Program-made: the position numbers and the translations under genes
Shown: one piece after another, positions 10,385 through 18,830 of the stretch
Position numbering within the stretch: position 1 is the first letter of the stretch
Layout of the letters: every line of letters begins with the position of its first letter
The notes under the pieces: generated by a model
Database searches by the model: none
Told to the model about the DNA's origin: nothing
The model's input: only the letters and a program-made list of their open reading frames with translations
Source: an uncultured Chromatiaceae bacterium
Lineage (GTDB): Bacteria > Pseudomonadota > Gammaproteobacteria > Chromatiales > Chromatiaceae
Length of the DNA: 64,000 nucleotides
Assembly: GCA_937923175.1 (NCBI GenBank)
Contig: CALALB010000014.1
Coordinates: 22,902-86,901 of the forward strand
Direction of reading: 5' to 3'

Positions 10385-13300
10385 ATGTCAGGTAACCTCG
10401 ACCCCCCTGTTTCGCCAATCCCTGAGGATTGGGCCCTGGATCCACTCGCCAGCCCTGAATCGGTCGCGCGCGCCTTTCGCGCCCGGGTCTTCAAGCCAGC
10501 CGAGGGCGTGTTTCTCTTCCATCCGCGCGCCATCGAACGGATGGTTGCTGAGCAGTTCGATCCATTTGGCGATGCCGGCGCGATCCCACCCCTGACCTAT
10601 CAGGTGATGTCGCGCCCAGCATTTTTGGCCGCGCTCGAACATGAAAACCCCGAGGCCCTGACCGTCATCGAAGTCTTGGATCTCCCCGACTCGGTGATCC
10701 TGCTGCCGCTCCCTGGAGAGCTGCCGCCGGATGGCAGGGGTTTGATTCGGCTGTTACGCGACTATTGGGCACGCCGTTTCGAGGGCGAGGTGGCGCGTAT
10801 CTGGCAGAGGGCGCGCGACCGTGACCCTGAGCCTAGTGACTTTGGTGCGGCTGGGCTGCGTCGGTTGATTGGCGAGACCGCCTGGTTTGAGCTTCGCGCG
10901 GTTTTGATCCAGGATGACCTTCTGCCGTCCGGAGCGGACGACAGCTGGATCTGTCGATCATTCGTCGCCTTGGTGATGCGCCTACGCTATTTCAGCCCGG
11001 GCGCACGCGGTTGTTTCTTTCCGGCGGTCCGGGATTGGTCGGCTTTCGATCAGTGGGTGCAACAGGGCGGCCTGGATTGGCCGGCGCCAAGCCTTGATGG
11101 GCCCCTGCCTGCACCCCTGATCGCCGCCTGTCCGGATCCGGTCTGCGGCCATCCCACCCGTCTGCTCCAGCTGCCCGCCGGTCTGCACAGTGGGCGCTCG
11201 GATAGGGATATGCAGCTCTATCGGGGGCAGAGCAGAGTCACCTCGCCTTCTCCTTCTCCCGCTCCCGCTCAATTCAACCCAGATCCTCTCCCAAAGAATC
11301 TAGTCAATGGGGCAGATGTCTGCCCTGGGTCTTGGACGGGGCGCCCGGGATCGAGCCTGCAATTGGCCCGCTGGTTTCCTGCCCTCGAGCAGGGGTTTAA
11401 ACCAGAGCGGCTCGAAGGTTTGCCCGGGTTTCTGGAGCCCCTGTTTATCCTGCTCGCCGGTCTGTTACGACCCTTGCTCGGTTTGATCGGTCATGCCCAA
11501 GGCCTTTGGCAGGCCATTGCATTTTGGTTGTTTGTCCGCGCCGTTCGCCATGCCCAGCGCGCCGAGCGTTCGGGACGGTTCAGCGCTGCGATCCATCAGC
11601 TTGCCCAGGCGAGGCGGCTTGCGATCCCTCTTGCCCATCCAAAGTCACCTGAGTCCGAGCAGCTCCTAGAGCTGCTTGCTCAGCATCAACAAGAGGTTGA
11701 GGCGTCCTTCGCCGCTGCCCTGTTGAGTCGTTGGCCGCTTAACCCGGGACGGGCGCGTGCCCTGAGATCCCTGATCGAGCGTTTGGGTGAGGCGGACTAT
11801 CTGGATAATGAGGCAGCCCAACGGGTCCTTGCCGACCTGGAGCGGGCGCTCCAGGAGTATTCCACTGTCTATTATCGGATACGGCCCTTCAGCTGGTTTC
11901 TGGGGCGCGGCCCTCTAAGTCAGCCTTTGCCCTTGCAAGCCGAGCTAAAATCATTGCGTGCCCTTGAATCTGCCCAAAGTCACCTGGAACGGCTCGGTTG
12001 GCCATACGCTGAGCTCGAAGGCCTCATTCAGCCGCTTCAGGCCCTGACTGCCTGCATCCGAACGCACCTGGAACAGCAACTCGTCCCGCTCCTAACCGAG
12101 TCCCTGAATCAGGCAGGCCTGACCCCCCGCGATCATCGCGAGGCGGTGGCCTTCAATAAGCTGGTGCGCGAGCTTTTGGATGTCATCGAACGCCGTCGGC
12201 ATCTCAAATTCACCGATGTACGCGACCTTTTGGCCCGCAATCCCTTGCGTCTACCCGATCTCACCCTTGCTGAGTGGTTTAAGGGCGATCGCCTGGGCCG
12301 TTTCGATCGGCAGGTAGGGCGTCTCTTGCCCGGCCTTTATCGCCCCGGCGAGGTTTATCTCAAGGGTCTGCAACGTCTCTCCGCGCCGCTGTTCGGGACC
12401 CCGATGGGTCGGCTGCTCGTACGCCACTTGATCCTGCCGGTGGGGATTGCCTTTTTGGTCCTAAAGACCCTGGATATCCTCGCCGGCATCCTGCCGATGC
12501 TCGAGGCAACCTTTCATCTCACCAGTCTTTGGCTGATCCTGGGATTGGGTCTATTGATCAACGCCCTGGCCTATACCCGTCCTGGACGTCTGGGCGTACA
12601 TCTATTGTCGCGCGTTCTCTGGTGGACAGTGCGCCTGCTGCTTTTCGACGGGCTCAGGCGTCTGATGCGCTGGCCGCCGGTGCGCCGGATCATCGAGACC
12701 GAACTGATGCGCGGTCTGGGGCGCAATCTGGTGCGCCCCTTTTTGAGCGGGGCGCTTATCGTCATGCCGATTGTTGCGTTCCTAAGCCTGATCCGCGGCG
12801 ACCTGGTCGAGCCAAATCTCTCACTCATCGCCTTGACCTTGCTGCTGGGAATCCTGGTGCGCAACACCCCGAGCGGTCGGCGTCTGCTCGATGAGTTGAT
12901 TAGCACCCTGGGCCGCCTTATCCGGCGGATCAACCAGACCCTGGTCCTCGGGGTGATTCAGGAGTTGCTCGTATTCTTCAAGGAGATCACCCGGCGTTTC
13001 CAGCAGGGCCTGCATTGGATCGGGGAGCTTCTCAGCCATAAACACGGCGAATCCTGGATAGTGCTCGGAGTGAAATCATTATTGGCGCCGCTCTGGCAGG
13101 TATGCGAATGGTTGATCCAGTTTTATGTCACCGTCTTGATCGAGCCCCAGATCAACCCGATCAAGCATTTCCCGCTGGTGACTGTGGCGCATAAACTCAT
13201 GCTGCCCTTTTTGCCCTGGCTGACGATGCTCATGGTCGAGGCGCTCGATCCCTTTCTGCCGAAATGGATCAGCATCCCTTTCGTGACCCTGACCATCCTG

Positions 13301-14062
13301 CTCTTGCCTGGCTTGGCCGGATTTCTCGTCTGGGAGCTGAAGGAAAACTGGAGGCTCTATGCCGCCAATCACCAGCGCCCGAGCCCCGGGATTGCGGTTC
13401 GCCCCGGGTTCTCTGCCATCCCGTCTGATGACTCACATGCGCTGCTTGAGCCGGCGGTCATCGGTAGCCATGGTGAGACCCTGCGCGCCTTTCTGTGCCG
13501 CGGTCTGCATAGCGGGACTCAACCCAAGGTATTCGACCGCCTGCGTCGGGCCTTGCGCCGGCAAATGGAGGGGGGGGATGAAGCAGGTGCGCGCGTGCGC
13601 GAGGTCCAGCGTCAGCTGTCCGAAGTCAGCCGCTTGATTGCGGCCTTTTGTGACCGCGAATTGGTATATGCCCTAAGCAGGCGCACCCAAGACCCAGGCT
13701 GCGCCCTGGGAAGCATTCGGATGCGTCGACCGCGTCTAGCCAGCGAATCCTTTGCCATCACCCTGGATCTGCGGCTCAAACCGCCCCAGGGAAGGGTGCG
13801 GCTGGAACTGGATCTGGAGGTAGTTTGGCGTGCGCCGGATCTGTCTCTCAGCGCCAGACTGTTAGGGGCTGGGGTAGGGTTGGACCCGCGCTCGCGCGAG
13901 CAGCTTGAGGAGGATCTGCGGGTCTTTGCGGCGCGTGCCGGCGCAACCGAGATCGCGATCGATTTGGGTGAAGCGGGATCTCAGGATGGAGCGCAAGCCG
14001 AGGGATCGGATCGATCGGACAGAGTGGATCAGACACCCAAAATCGGCCACACTGTTATCTAG
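10385..14062 (+). CDS. Very large uncharacterised membrane protein (1225 aa)
   Basis: I do not recognise a family. From ATG 10385 the protein has a ~330-residue mostly soluble front (low complexity with Pro/Ser near 270-310), an amphipathic hydrophobic segment near 350-390 (LFILLAGLLRPLLGLI), a long charged helical middle (about 400-660, many QLxxLxxL repeats), then a cluster of membrane segments near 677-705, 713-730, 786-803, 812-825, 938-955 and 965-985. A soluble C-terminal domain of ~220 residues ends in DLEVVWRAPDLSLSARLLG and an acidic tail. The frame could begin at 10352, but the sequence there looks non-coding. It stands between yjbQ and a small unknown gene. Function unknown; an envelope role is only a guess. 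Confidence 0.75.
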   Translation: MSGNLDPPVSPIPEDWALDPLASPESVARAFRARVFKPAEGVFLFHPRAIERMVAEQFDPFGDAGAIPPLTYQVMSRPAFLAALEHENPEALTVIEVLDLPDSVILLPLPGELPPDGRGLIRLLRDYWARRFEGEVARIWQRARDRDPEPSDFGAAGLRRLIGETAWFELRAVLIQDDLLPSGADDSWICRSFVALVMRLRYFSPGARGCFFPAVRDWSAFDQWVQQGGLDWPAPSLDGPLPAPLIAACPDPVCGHPTRLLQLPAGLHSGRSDRDMQLYRGQSRVTSPSPSPAPAQFNPDPLPKNLVNGADVCPGSWTGRPGSSLQLARWFPALEQGFKPERLEGLPGFLEPLFILLAGLLRPLLGLIGHAQGLWQAIAFWLFVRAVRHAQRAERSGRFSAAIHQLAQARRLAIPLAHPKSPESEQLLELLAQHQQEVEASFAAALLSRWPLNPGRARALRSLIERLGEADYLDNEAAQRVLADLERALQEYSTVYYRIRPFSWFLGRGPLSQPLPLQAELKSLRALESAQSHLERLGWPYAELEGLIQPLQALTACIRTHLEQQLVPLLTESLNQAGLTPRDHREAVAFNKLVRELLDVIERRRHLKFTDVRDLLARNPLRLPDLTLAEWFKGDRLGRFDRQVGRLLPGLYRPGEVYLKGLQRLSAPLFGTPMGRLLVRHLILPVGIAFLVLKTLDILAGILPMLEATFHLTSLWLILGLGLLINALAYTRPGRLGVHLLSRVLWWTVRLLLFDGLRRLMRWPPVRRIIETELMRGLGRNLVRPFLSGALIVMPIVAFLSLIRGDLVEPNLSLIALTLLLGILVRNTPSGRRLLDELISTLGRLIRRINQTLVLGVIQELLVFFKEITRRFQQGLHWIGELLSHKHGESWIVLGVKSLLAPLWQVCEWLIQFYVTVLIEPQINPIKHFPLVTVAHKLMLPFLPWLTMLMVEALDPFLPKWISIPFVTLTILLLPGLAGFLVWELKENWRLYAANHQRPSPGIAVRPGFSAIPSDDSHALLEPAVIGSHGETLRAFLCRGLHSGTQPKVFDRLRRALRRQMEGGDEAGARVREVQRQLSEVSRLIAAFCDRELVYALSRRTQDPGCALGSIRMRRPRLASESFAITLDLRLKPPQGRVRLELDLEVVWRAPDLSLSARLLGAGVGLDPRSREQLEEDLRVFAARAGATEIAIDLGEAGSQDGAQAEGSDRSDRVDQTPKIGHTVI

Positions 14063-14130
14063 GCCGGTGGGCCGGATGGCTCGGAGTCCCAATCGCCCGC
14101 GCCTTCTGCTGAGCCATTGAGCAAACGGTT

Positions 14131-14466
14131 ATGCACTATCGCGTCTTTTATCTGTTTGAACGCACGGGCGAGGCGCTCTCGTCGACCCGCGCGATCGAGA
14201 TGGCTGCCAAGTCCATCTGGGAACAGCTTGTGCCTCGGCTCCAGACCGAGGATGACTATCTCGGTTTGCTGGACGCCCGCGATACCGTCCTGCAAATCCT
14301 GTATGAACCGGCCCAGCGGCGTTACTGGGTTGAGCTGCCGATCGACGCCGCTAAGGCATCCTATGGGCGCTATCTGGCGCTTGAGGAACTCGAATCCTTT
14401 CTCTTGGCGCTCCCCGAGGTCTTTGACCAGGGATCTATCCCTGGGCTTGAGTATCGCCCCTGGTAA
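14131..14466 (+). CDS. Small uncharacterised protein (111 aa)
   Basis: I recognise no family. The product is a soluble, aromatic-rich mixed alpha/beta protein: MHYRVFYLFERTGEALSS, then an acidic middle (DDYLGLLDARDTVLQILYEP) that resembles a beta hairpin, then ASYGRYLALEELESFLLALPEVF and a short tail. There is no signal peptide or membrane segment. It starts 68 bases after the giant membrane gene on the same strand and may be cotranscribed with it. The ribosome site is weak. Codon use looks like its neighbours. Confidence 0.6.
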   Translation: MHYRVFYLFERTGEALSSTRAIEMAAKSIWEQLVPRLQTEDDYLGLLDARDTVLQILYEPAQRRYWVELPIDAAKASYGRYLALEELESFLLALPEVFDQGSIPGLEYRPW

Positions 14467-14496
14467 AGGCGATTCGCCGAAAACCGAGCATGGTGT

Positions 14497-15135
14497 TCAG
14501 GGAGCTTGCATGGTCCCGCGCACCAGGCGGATACGCCCGTTTTGGGCGGTGCCGACGCGAAAGGGCTGGCCGGTAAAAAAGCTCACCGCCCACACCCGTC
14601 CAACCCCCCCTGTATCGATGGAGGATGACCAGAATAAAACGCCCGGTGTATTGGGAAATACCTGGGGATTGATCGCCGGTCCATCGTGACAGCGCTCGAC
14701 AATGGTCATCAACTCATCCCCTGTCGGCAAACGCCAGCCATCGCCAACCTGTTCGGCCCTTTTGACCGCTTCCTTCCAGGTGTGCACCGCCGGACGGCCG
14801 GCACAGGTCCTGGATTCAGCCTCCCAGCGTTGTCCGAAGGCGCAGCGCTGCCACTCCAGACCGGTGCGCTCGTGGCGTACCATTGCACCGTCCTCAAGCG
14901 CCGTGAATTCAGCCGAGGGGGTAGTCTCGGCCAGACCCCGGAAACAGGCATCGGTGGCCGGCGGGATCTCCTGAGCCTGGATCTCGGGCCCGGCCCAGAG
15001 GAGCAGGCCAAGCAGGAGATAGACTGGATCCCTGGGTCTTGTCGCATCCCGGGCAGGCCGGCAATGGCGAGCGAAACAAATTCGTATATCCTTAGGGACT
15101 GATCGCCTTGAACCTCGATCCGCTCTCCAAAACAT
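14497..15135 (-). CDS. Secreted DUF1566-type protein
   Basis: DUF1566 proteins are small extracytoplasmic domains of unknown role, related to the FimH/lectin-like Lcl fold family. The C-terminal ~120 residues show the hallmark layout: DGAMVRHERTGLEWQRCAFGQRW, TWKEAVKRAEQVGDGWRLPTGDELMTIVERC, an FWSSS segment and a final RIRLVRG. A hydrophobic stretch YLLLGLLLWAG followed by AQEIPP is a likely signal peptide. The ATG at 15135 gives a long arginine-rich n-region (about 35 residues) but is the only start before it, with AGGAGG 7 bases upstream. A shorter non-ATG start cannot be excluded. It diverges from fliW across a shared 11-base palindrome. Confidence 0.72.
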   Translation of the reverse strand: MFWRADRGSRRSVPKDIRICFARHCRPARDATRPRDPVYLLLGLLLWAGPEIQAQEIPPATDACFRGLAETTPSAEFTALEDGAMVRHERTGLEWQRCAFGQRWEAESRTCAGRPAVHTWKEAVKRAEQVGDGWRLPTGDELMTIVERCHDGPAINPQVFPNTPGVLFWSSSIDTGGVGRVWAVSFFTGQPFRVGTAQNGRIRLVRGTMQAP

Positions 15136-15137
15136 GC

Positions 15138-15148
15138 AGGAGCCTCCT
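15138..15148. promoter_or_regulatory. Palindromic double Shine-Dalgarno between divergent genes
   Basis: AGGAGCCTCCT reads AGGAGGCTCCT on the other strand. The plus strand supplies AGGAG 6 bases before the fliW ATG (15149), and the minus strand supplies AGGAGG 7 bases before the ATG at 15135. The two start codons are only 13 bases apart and face away from each other, so the two 5' leaders must overlap. Confidence 0.7.
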
Positions 15149-15571
15149 ATGAACCAGCAGTCCAACGCGACCTATGAGTTCGACTCGCCGGTGACCATCG
15201 TTTTCCCCGAGGGTATCCCCGGTTTCGAGCACCTGAAAGCCTATCATCTCACCTATTCGGATACAGCGGGGGGACGACTATACCGACTGCGCCCCGAGGA
15301 TGATCCGGAGATCGAGTTTACCCTAGTCGATCCGCAGTTCTACTCGCTCAACTATGTCCTTGCCCTCGATGATACAGAGCAGGCGTTGCTTCAAGCCGAG
15401 CGTCCCGAGGAGATCCTGGTCCTGCTCATGCTGTGGAAGGATAGTGAAAACACCCCGGGCGGTTTACATGCCAATATCTCAGGACCCATCCTCATCAATA
15501 TGGCTAAACGGTTAGGGATGCAGAAGGTCATCGGTAATCCGCGGATGGAGGTCAGTATCTCCAACGCCTGA
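15149..15571 (+). CDS. fliW: Flagellar assembly factor FliW
   Basis: FliW binds flagellin and, when free, antagonises the translational regulator CsrA. The 140-residue product has the family's opening beta strands: VTIVFPEGIPGFEHLKAYHL, then LVDPQFYSLNYVLALDDTEQALL, LVLLMLWKDSENTPGGLHANISGPILIN and a final strand ending in MEVSIS. Start is ATG 15149 with AGGAG 6 bases upstream. It is isolated: no flagellin or csrA gene is next to it here, although a chemotaxis locus begins 3 kb downstream. FliW is best known from Firmicutes, spirochaetes and epsilonproteobacteria; its presence in a gammaproteobacterial context is less usual. Confidence 0.88.
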   Translation: MNQQSNATYEFDSPVTIVFPEGIPGFEHLKAYHLTYSDTAGGRLYRLRPEDDPEIEFTLVDPQFYSLNYVLALDDTEQALLQAERPEEILVLLMLWKDSENTPGGLHANISGPILINMAKRLGMQKVIGNPRMEVSISNA

Positions 15572-15578
15572 GCGCCGC

Positions 15579-15604
15579 AAGGCAGGCGATCCAAGCCCTG
15601 CCTT
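15579..15604 (+). terminator. Hairpin after fliW (no clear T tract)
   Basis: AAGGCAGG (15579-15586) pairs perfectly with CCTGCCTT (15597-15604) around a 10-base loop, seven bases after the fliW stop. There is no T run behind it, so it may only stall or stabilise the transcript rather than terminate. Confidence 0.45.
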
Positions 15605-15627
15605 GACCGAAGCAGCGAGACTGAAAG

Positions 15628-16092
15628 GTGAAAACCTTTATCGAGTTGATTAAACACTGTCTTACCGAGGTCCGCGAGATCATGCCTTGGGATCTCGCGG
15701 AGCGTATTCGGGCTAATCCGGATCTATTGATCGTCGATGTGCGCGAGCCCTATGAGTTCGAGGCTATGCATATCCCAGGCTCGCTCAATGTCCCGCGCGG
15801 GATCCTGGAATCGGCCTGCGAATGGGACTATGAAGAAACCATCCCTGAGCTCGTTCGGGCGCGCGAGCGCGAGATCGTGGTCGTCTGCCGTTCGGGCTAT
15901 CGCAGCGTCCTGGCCGCGCACTCGTTGAATCTACTCGGGTATCAAAACGTCGCCTCACTCAAGCTCGGACTGCGCGGCTGGAAGGATGACGAGCAGCCCC
16001 TGGTCGATGGAGACAATCAGCCGGTGGATCCAGAGAGCGCGGACGAGTATTTCACCCCTAAGCTGAGTCCCGAACAACGCCGTCCCCACTGA
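15628..16092 (+). CDS. Single-domain rhodanese-like sulfurtransferase
   Basis: Rhodanese fold protein that probably carries sulfane sulfur on a cysteine; plausible in a sulfur-oxidising bacterium but also common elsewhere. The 154 residues have LIVDVREPYEFEAMHIPGSLNVPRG, then the active loop VVVCRSGYRS with the catalytic Cys around residue 91, and SLNLLGYQNVASLKLGLRGWK. The domain spans about residues 17-125, followed by an acidic tail ending in SPEQRRPH. Start is GTG 15628 after the GAAAGG at 15622-15627; the ATG at 15681 would cut into the domain. The stop overlaps the next start (TGATG). Confidence 0.87.
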   Translation: MKTFIELIKHCLTEVREIMPWDLAERIRANPDLLIVDVREPYEFEAMHIPGSLNVPRGILESACEWDYEETIPELVRAREREIVVVCRSGYRSVLAAHSLNLLGYQNVASLKLGLRGWKDDEQPLVDGDNQPVDPESADEYFTPKLSPEQRRPH

Positions 16093-16337
16093 TGTCAGAC
16101 CCTTTTGATCGCCCGACCAGAGAGCAGCGCCACGAGATGATTGCGGTTGCGGCCTATTATCTAGCTGAGCGCCGCGGTTTTGCCCCTGGCCATGCCGAGG
16201 CCGATTGGTTTGAGGCCGAGCGGGTGATCGATGCCCTGATCGCTAGCCGCTCGCTACGCGCCGACCAGGAGCAGACCGAACAGCATCGCACTATCCGCAA
16301 TGCCCTGATCTTGCGCCAGCCTGAATCGGCTCTTTGA
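16092..16337 (+). CDS. DUF2934-type small protein
   Basis: 81-residue protein of unknown function. The segment EMIAVAAYYLAERRGFAPGHAEADWFEAERVID matches the short DUF2934 helix pair (a tyrosine-rich helix, an RG-x-x-G turn, then DW-x-x-AE). It is charged and soluble, with no signal peptide. It overlaps the rhodanese stop by one base and is followed 6 bases later by rsmA, so the three genes are probably one transcript. Confidence 0.7.
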   Translation: MSDPFDRPTREQRHEMIAVAAYYLAERRGFAPGHAEADWFEAERVIDALIASRSLRADQEQTEQHRTIRNALILRQPESAL

Positions 16338-16343
16338 CCGGCC

Positions 16344-17138
16344 ATGGCACACCAAGCGCGCAAACGCTTTGGGCAGAACTTTCTCCATGATCCCCAGGTG
16401 ATCCAACGTCTCCTGGCGGCAGTCGCTGTTCAACCAGGCGACCAGGTCGTCGAGATCGGCCCTGGCCAGGGGGCGCTGACGGCTGGTCTCTTGGAACAGG
16501 CAGGGCGACTGGATGTGATCGAGATCGACCGCGATCTCATCGAGCCTCTACGCAGACGCCTGGGGGATTCAGCTAGGCTCCAGATCCATCAGGGCGATGC
16601 CCTGGATTTTGATCTACGCGCTCTGACCTCGACCCCTGCCTCGCTGCGCATCGTCGGCAATCTACCCTATAACATCTCCACCCCCTTGCTTTTTCATCTG
16701 CTCGATCAGCTCGAGGTCATCCGCGATCTCCATCTGATGCTGCAAAGGGAGGTCGTCGAACGCATCGTCGCGCTGCCCGGTACCAAGATCTATGGGCGCC
16801 TGTCGGTCATGGTTCAGGCCCGCTGCGCAGCGACTGAACTCATGCGGATTGGACCAGGCGCCTTCAAACCTGTCCCTAAGGTCGATTCGGCCTTTTTGCG
16901 TCTGATCCCTTGGTGCCCGCCGCGTTATGGGCTCGCTGACCCCGCATTCCACGCCCGTCTCGTTGCTGCCGCCTTCAGCCAGCGGCGTAAAACCCTGCGC
17001 AATAGCCTTGCTGGTCTTATCCCAACGGAGCTACTCGAACAGGCCGGCCTCGACCCCCAGGCACGTGCTGAGGAGATCGGGGTTGCCGACTATGCGCGTC
17101 TTGCCAATCTTGCCGCGGCTTCCGGGGTGACCGCTTGA
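16344..17138 (+). CDS. rsmA: 16S rRNA dimethyladenosine transferase RsmA (KsgA)
   Basis: Dimethylates A1518 and A1519 (E. coli numbering) in 16S rRNA helix 45, a late small-subunit maturation check. The 264 residues show RKRFGQNFLHDPQVI at the start, SAM motif I VVEIGPGQGALT, LDVIEIDRDL, the catalytic NLPYNIS motif, then LMLQREVVERIVA, KPVPKVDSAFLRL and FSQRRKTLRNSLAGL. The length is standard. ATG 16344 lies 6 bases after the DUF2934 stop. In many relatives rsmA sits with pdxA, surA or apaH; none of those is here. Confidence 0.96.
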   Translation: MAHQARKRFGQNFLHDPQVIQRLLAAVAVQPGDQVVEIGPGQGALTAGLLEQAGRLDVIEIDRDLIEPLRRRLGDSARLQIHQGDALDFDLRALTSTPASLRIVGNLPYNISTPLLFHLLDQLEVIRDLHLMLQREVVERIVALPGTKIYGRLSVMVQARCAATELMRIGPGAFKPVPKVDSAFLRLIPWCPPRYGLADPAFHARLVAAAFSQRRKTLRNSLAGLIPTELLEQAGLDPQARAEEIGVADYARLANLAAASGVTA

Positions 17139-17220
17139 GCGCAAGGCCGCAGGCGGCACGGACCAAACACCGAGGCTGCCACACATGGCCTCACCCTGAG
17201 AGAGCGCTGACCCCAGGTTG

Positions 17221-17250
17221 GTGGATTCCGTTTTGCGCCGGCATGACCGA
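17221..17250. repeat. Copy of an intergenic GTCATGCCGGCGC-type dispersed repeat
   Basis: On the minus strand this reads as GGTCATGCCGGCGCA, four bases, then CGGAATCCACC. That is the pattern of the small dispersed repeats (GTCATTCC-GCG-stem-GGAATCC) common in proteobacterial intergenic DNA. It lies in the 265-base gap between rsmA and the DUF5610 gene; the rest of the gap shows nothing I can name. Confidence 0.45.
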
Positions 17251-17403
17251 GCGAGCTAGGCGTGCCGAACCGGCTTAGCAGATTAGAGTGGTTGCACTGA
17301 TGTTTTGCGATGGCCGCCAGCGGCTGTGACCTAGAGAGCGCCCTCAAGTGACAAACCTAGCTGCCGTTAAAAAAGGTATACCCACTGGTTTGGGAGCAGG
17401 CTG

Positions 17404-18564
17404 ATGAATCCCCTGACCCATCTTTCGCCTTCCCCGAATAGTCTGACCCTCAGATCCCAACCGAGCCTCAAGCCCCAGGAGCAAGGGCAGCCGCCGGCTC
17501 GAGAATCTGTGGGGGCCTTGGGACAACTCCAGGAGCGGGCCCTCAGCTCGATCGGCCGCGCCCTCGGCATGGAGCTCGGACAGCTTAAAACGCTCCAGAC
17601 AGAGGACTATACGCCGGATCAGGTCGCAGGCAGGATCACCAGCTTTGTTGCCCAGGGTCTGGAAAACGCCCGCCTGCGCGGCAAATCCGAGGATCAGCTT
17701 CAGTCGCTCTATGAGAGCGCCATCCAGGGGGCGCAGCGGGGCTTTCGAGAGGCACGCGAGCTTCTCGATAGTCTCCAGGTGCTCACTGGCGACATCGCCA
17801 AGCAGGTCGACGAGACCGAGCGGCTCACCTTCGCGGGCCTGGACAAGCTGGCACCACGTAAAACCTCTGCCTCATCCCTGACCGGTATGGCAGCGGCCCA
17901 GCGTTTTGCAGAGGCCCAGGATTTTAGCCTGATGCTTAAGACACGCGAGGGCGATATCGTCCAGATCCGCTTTGGCCGAAACCTCGAGGCCCAGGGGAAT
18001 ATGGCGCTGGCCCGCGATGGCTCAGGCAATCAAGCCGCCATCCTCGATGTCAGCCGCAGCGAACGGACGGGCCTAGAATTTAGGATCGAGGGGGATCTCA
18101 ATGCCGATGAACTTAAGGCGATCCAGACCTTGGTGCAGGATGTTGCGGGTCTGGCGCGTGACTTTTTCAATGGTGATGTGCAAAAGGCGTTTTCCCAGGC
18201 GCCAACCATTCGCTTCGATGCCGGCCAGCTTGCCTTGATGAGCCTGAATCTGAGTCACTCCGAGCGTTTTAGCGCCGCCCAGGTTTATGAGGGGGTCCAG
18301 CGTCTGGACGATCCTGCCCAAGGGGAAGGCAGTCTGCGGCTTGGCCATCTATTGCGCGAACTGCGCGAGCTGAGCGGACGGCCTGCGCTCGGCTTTGTCG
18401 AGCAGCCCTTCCAGGCCATAGGGCAGATCCTCCAGGGTCTTGTCGAACAGGATAGCGCGTTCACCGCTGCTCAACCTGACCAGCAGGCGCTCTATCGCCT
18501 GCATCTCGGTCAGCTGCTGGAGTCGCTCAAGCCCACCGAGGGACTAGGCCCACCCAGCCTTTAA
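17404..18564 (+). CDS. DUF5610-containing protein
   Basis: 386-residue protein of unknown function. Residues ~45-150 match the DUF5610 pattern: GALGQLQERALSSIGRALGMELGQL, YTPDQVAGRITSFVAQGLE, GKSEDQLQSLYESAIQGAQRGFREARELLDSL and GDIAKQVDETERL. It continues with a central beta-rich part (DFSLMLKTREGDIVQIRFG) and an all-helical C-terminus. There is no signal peptide or membrane segment. DUF5610 genes often occur near flagellar and motility genes, and here it precedes the che locus. A strong terminator follows. The role is unproven. Confidence 0.72.
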   Translation: MNPLTHLSPSPNSLTLRSQPSLKPQEQGQPPARESVGALGQLQERALSSIGRALGMELGQLKTLQTEDYTPDQVAGRITSFVAQGLENARLRGKSEDQLQSLYESAIQGAQRGFREARELLDSLQVLTGDIAKQVDETERLTFAGLDKLAPRKTSASSLTGMAAAQRFAEAQDFSLMLKTREGDIVQIRFGRNLEAQGNMALARDGSGNQAAILDVSRSERTGLEFRIEGDLNADELKAIQTLVQDVAGLARDFFNGDVQKAFSQAPTIRFDAGQLALMSLNLSHSERFSAAQVYEGVQRLDDPAQGEGSLRLGHLLRELRELSGRPALGFVEQPFQAIGQILQGLVEQDSAFTAAQPDQQALYRLHLGQLLESLKPTEGLGPPSL

Positions 18565-18596
18565 CCCTTAAAACCGCTCCCTTGGGATCGCCCAAT

Positions 18597-18626
18597 GGCC
18601 CAGCGGGCGGGGTCTCTGGGCCTTTT
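18597..18626 (+). terminator. Rho-independent terminator after the DUF5610 gene
   Basis: GGCCCAG (18597-18603) pairs with CTGGGCC (18616-18622), 12-base loop, followed by TTTT (18623-18626). It lies 33 bases after the DUF5610 stop and separates that gene from the che operon. Confidence 0.7.
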
Positions 18627-18830
18627 GCGTGCAAAGGCAGTGTTGATCTTCCCTGGGCTGCAGTGAATAATCCGGCGGCTTGAGGTATGAGGTCAAGGCG
18701 GCATTTGCCCTGGTGGTTGAACCCCAGCGTTATCCTCCTGGTTGAGCAGACTCAGGCAGGGTAAGTGCACGCCTGGGCAAGGCGGTGATGGGTGCCGCCG
18801 GGCATGTCGATTCTCGGAGAGGCAAGGGTA

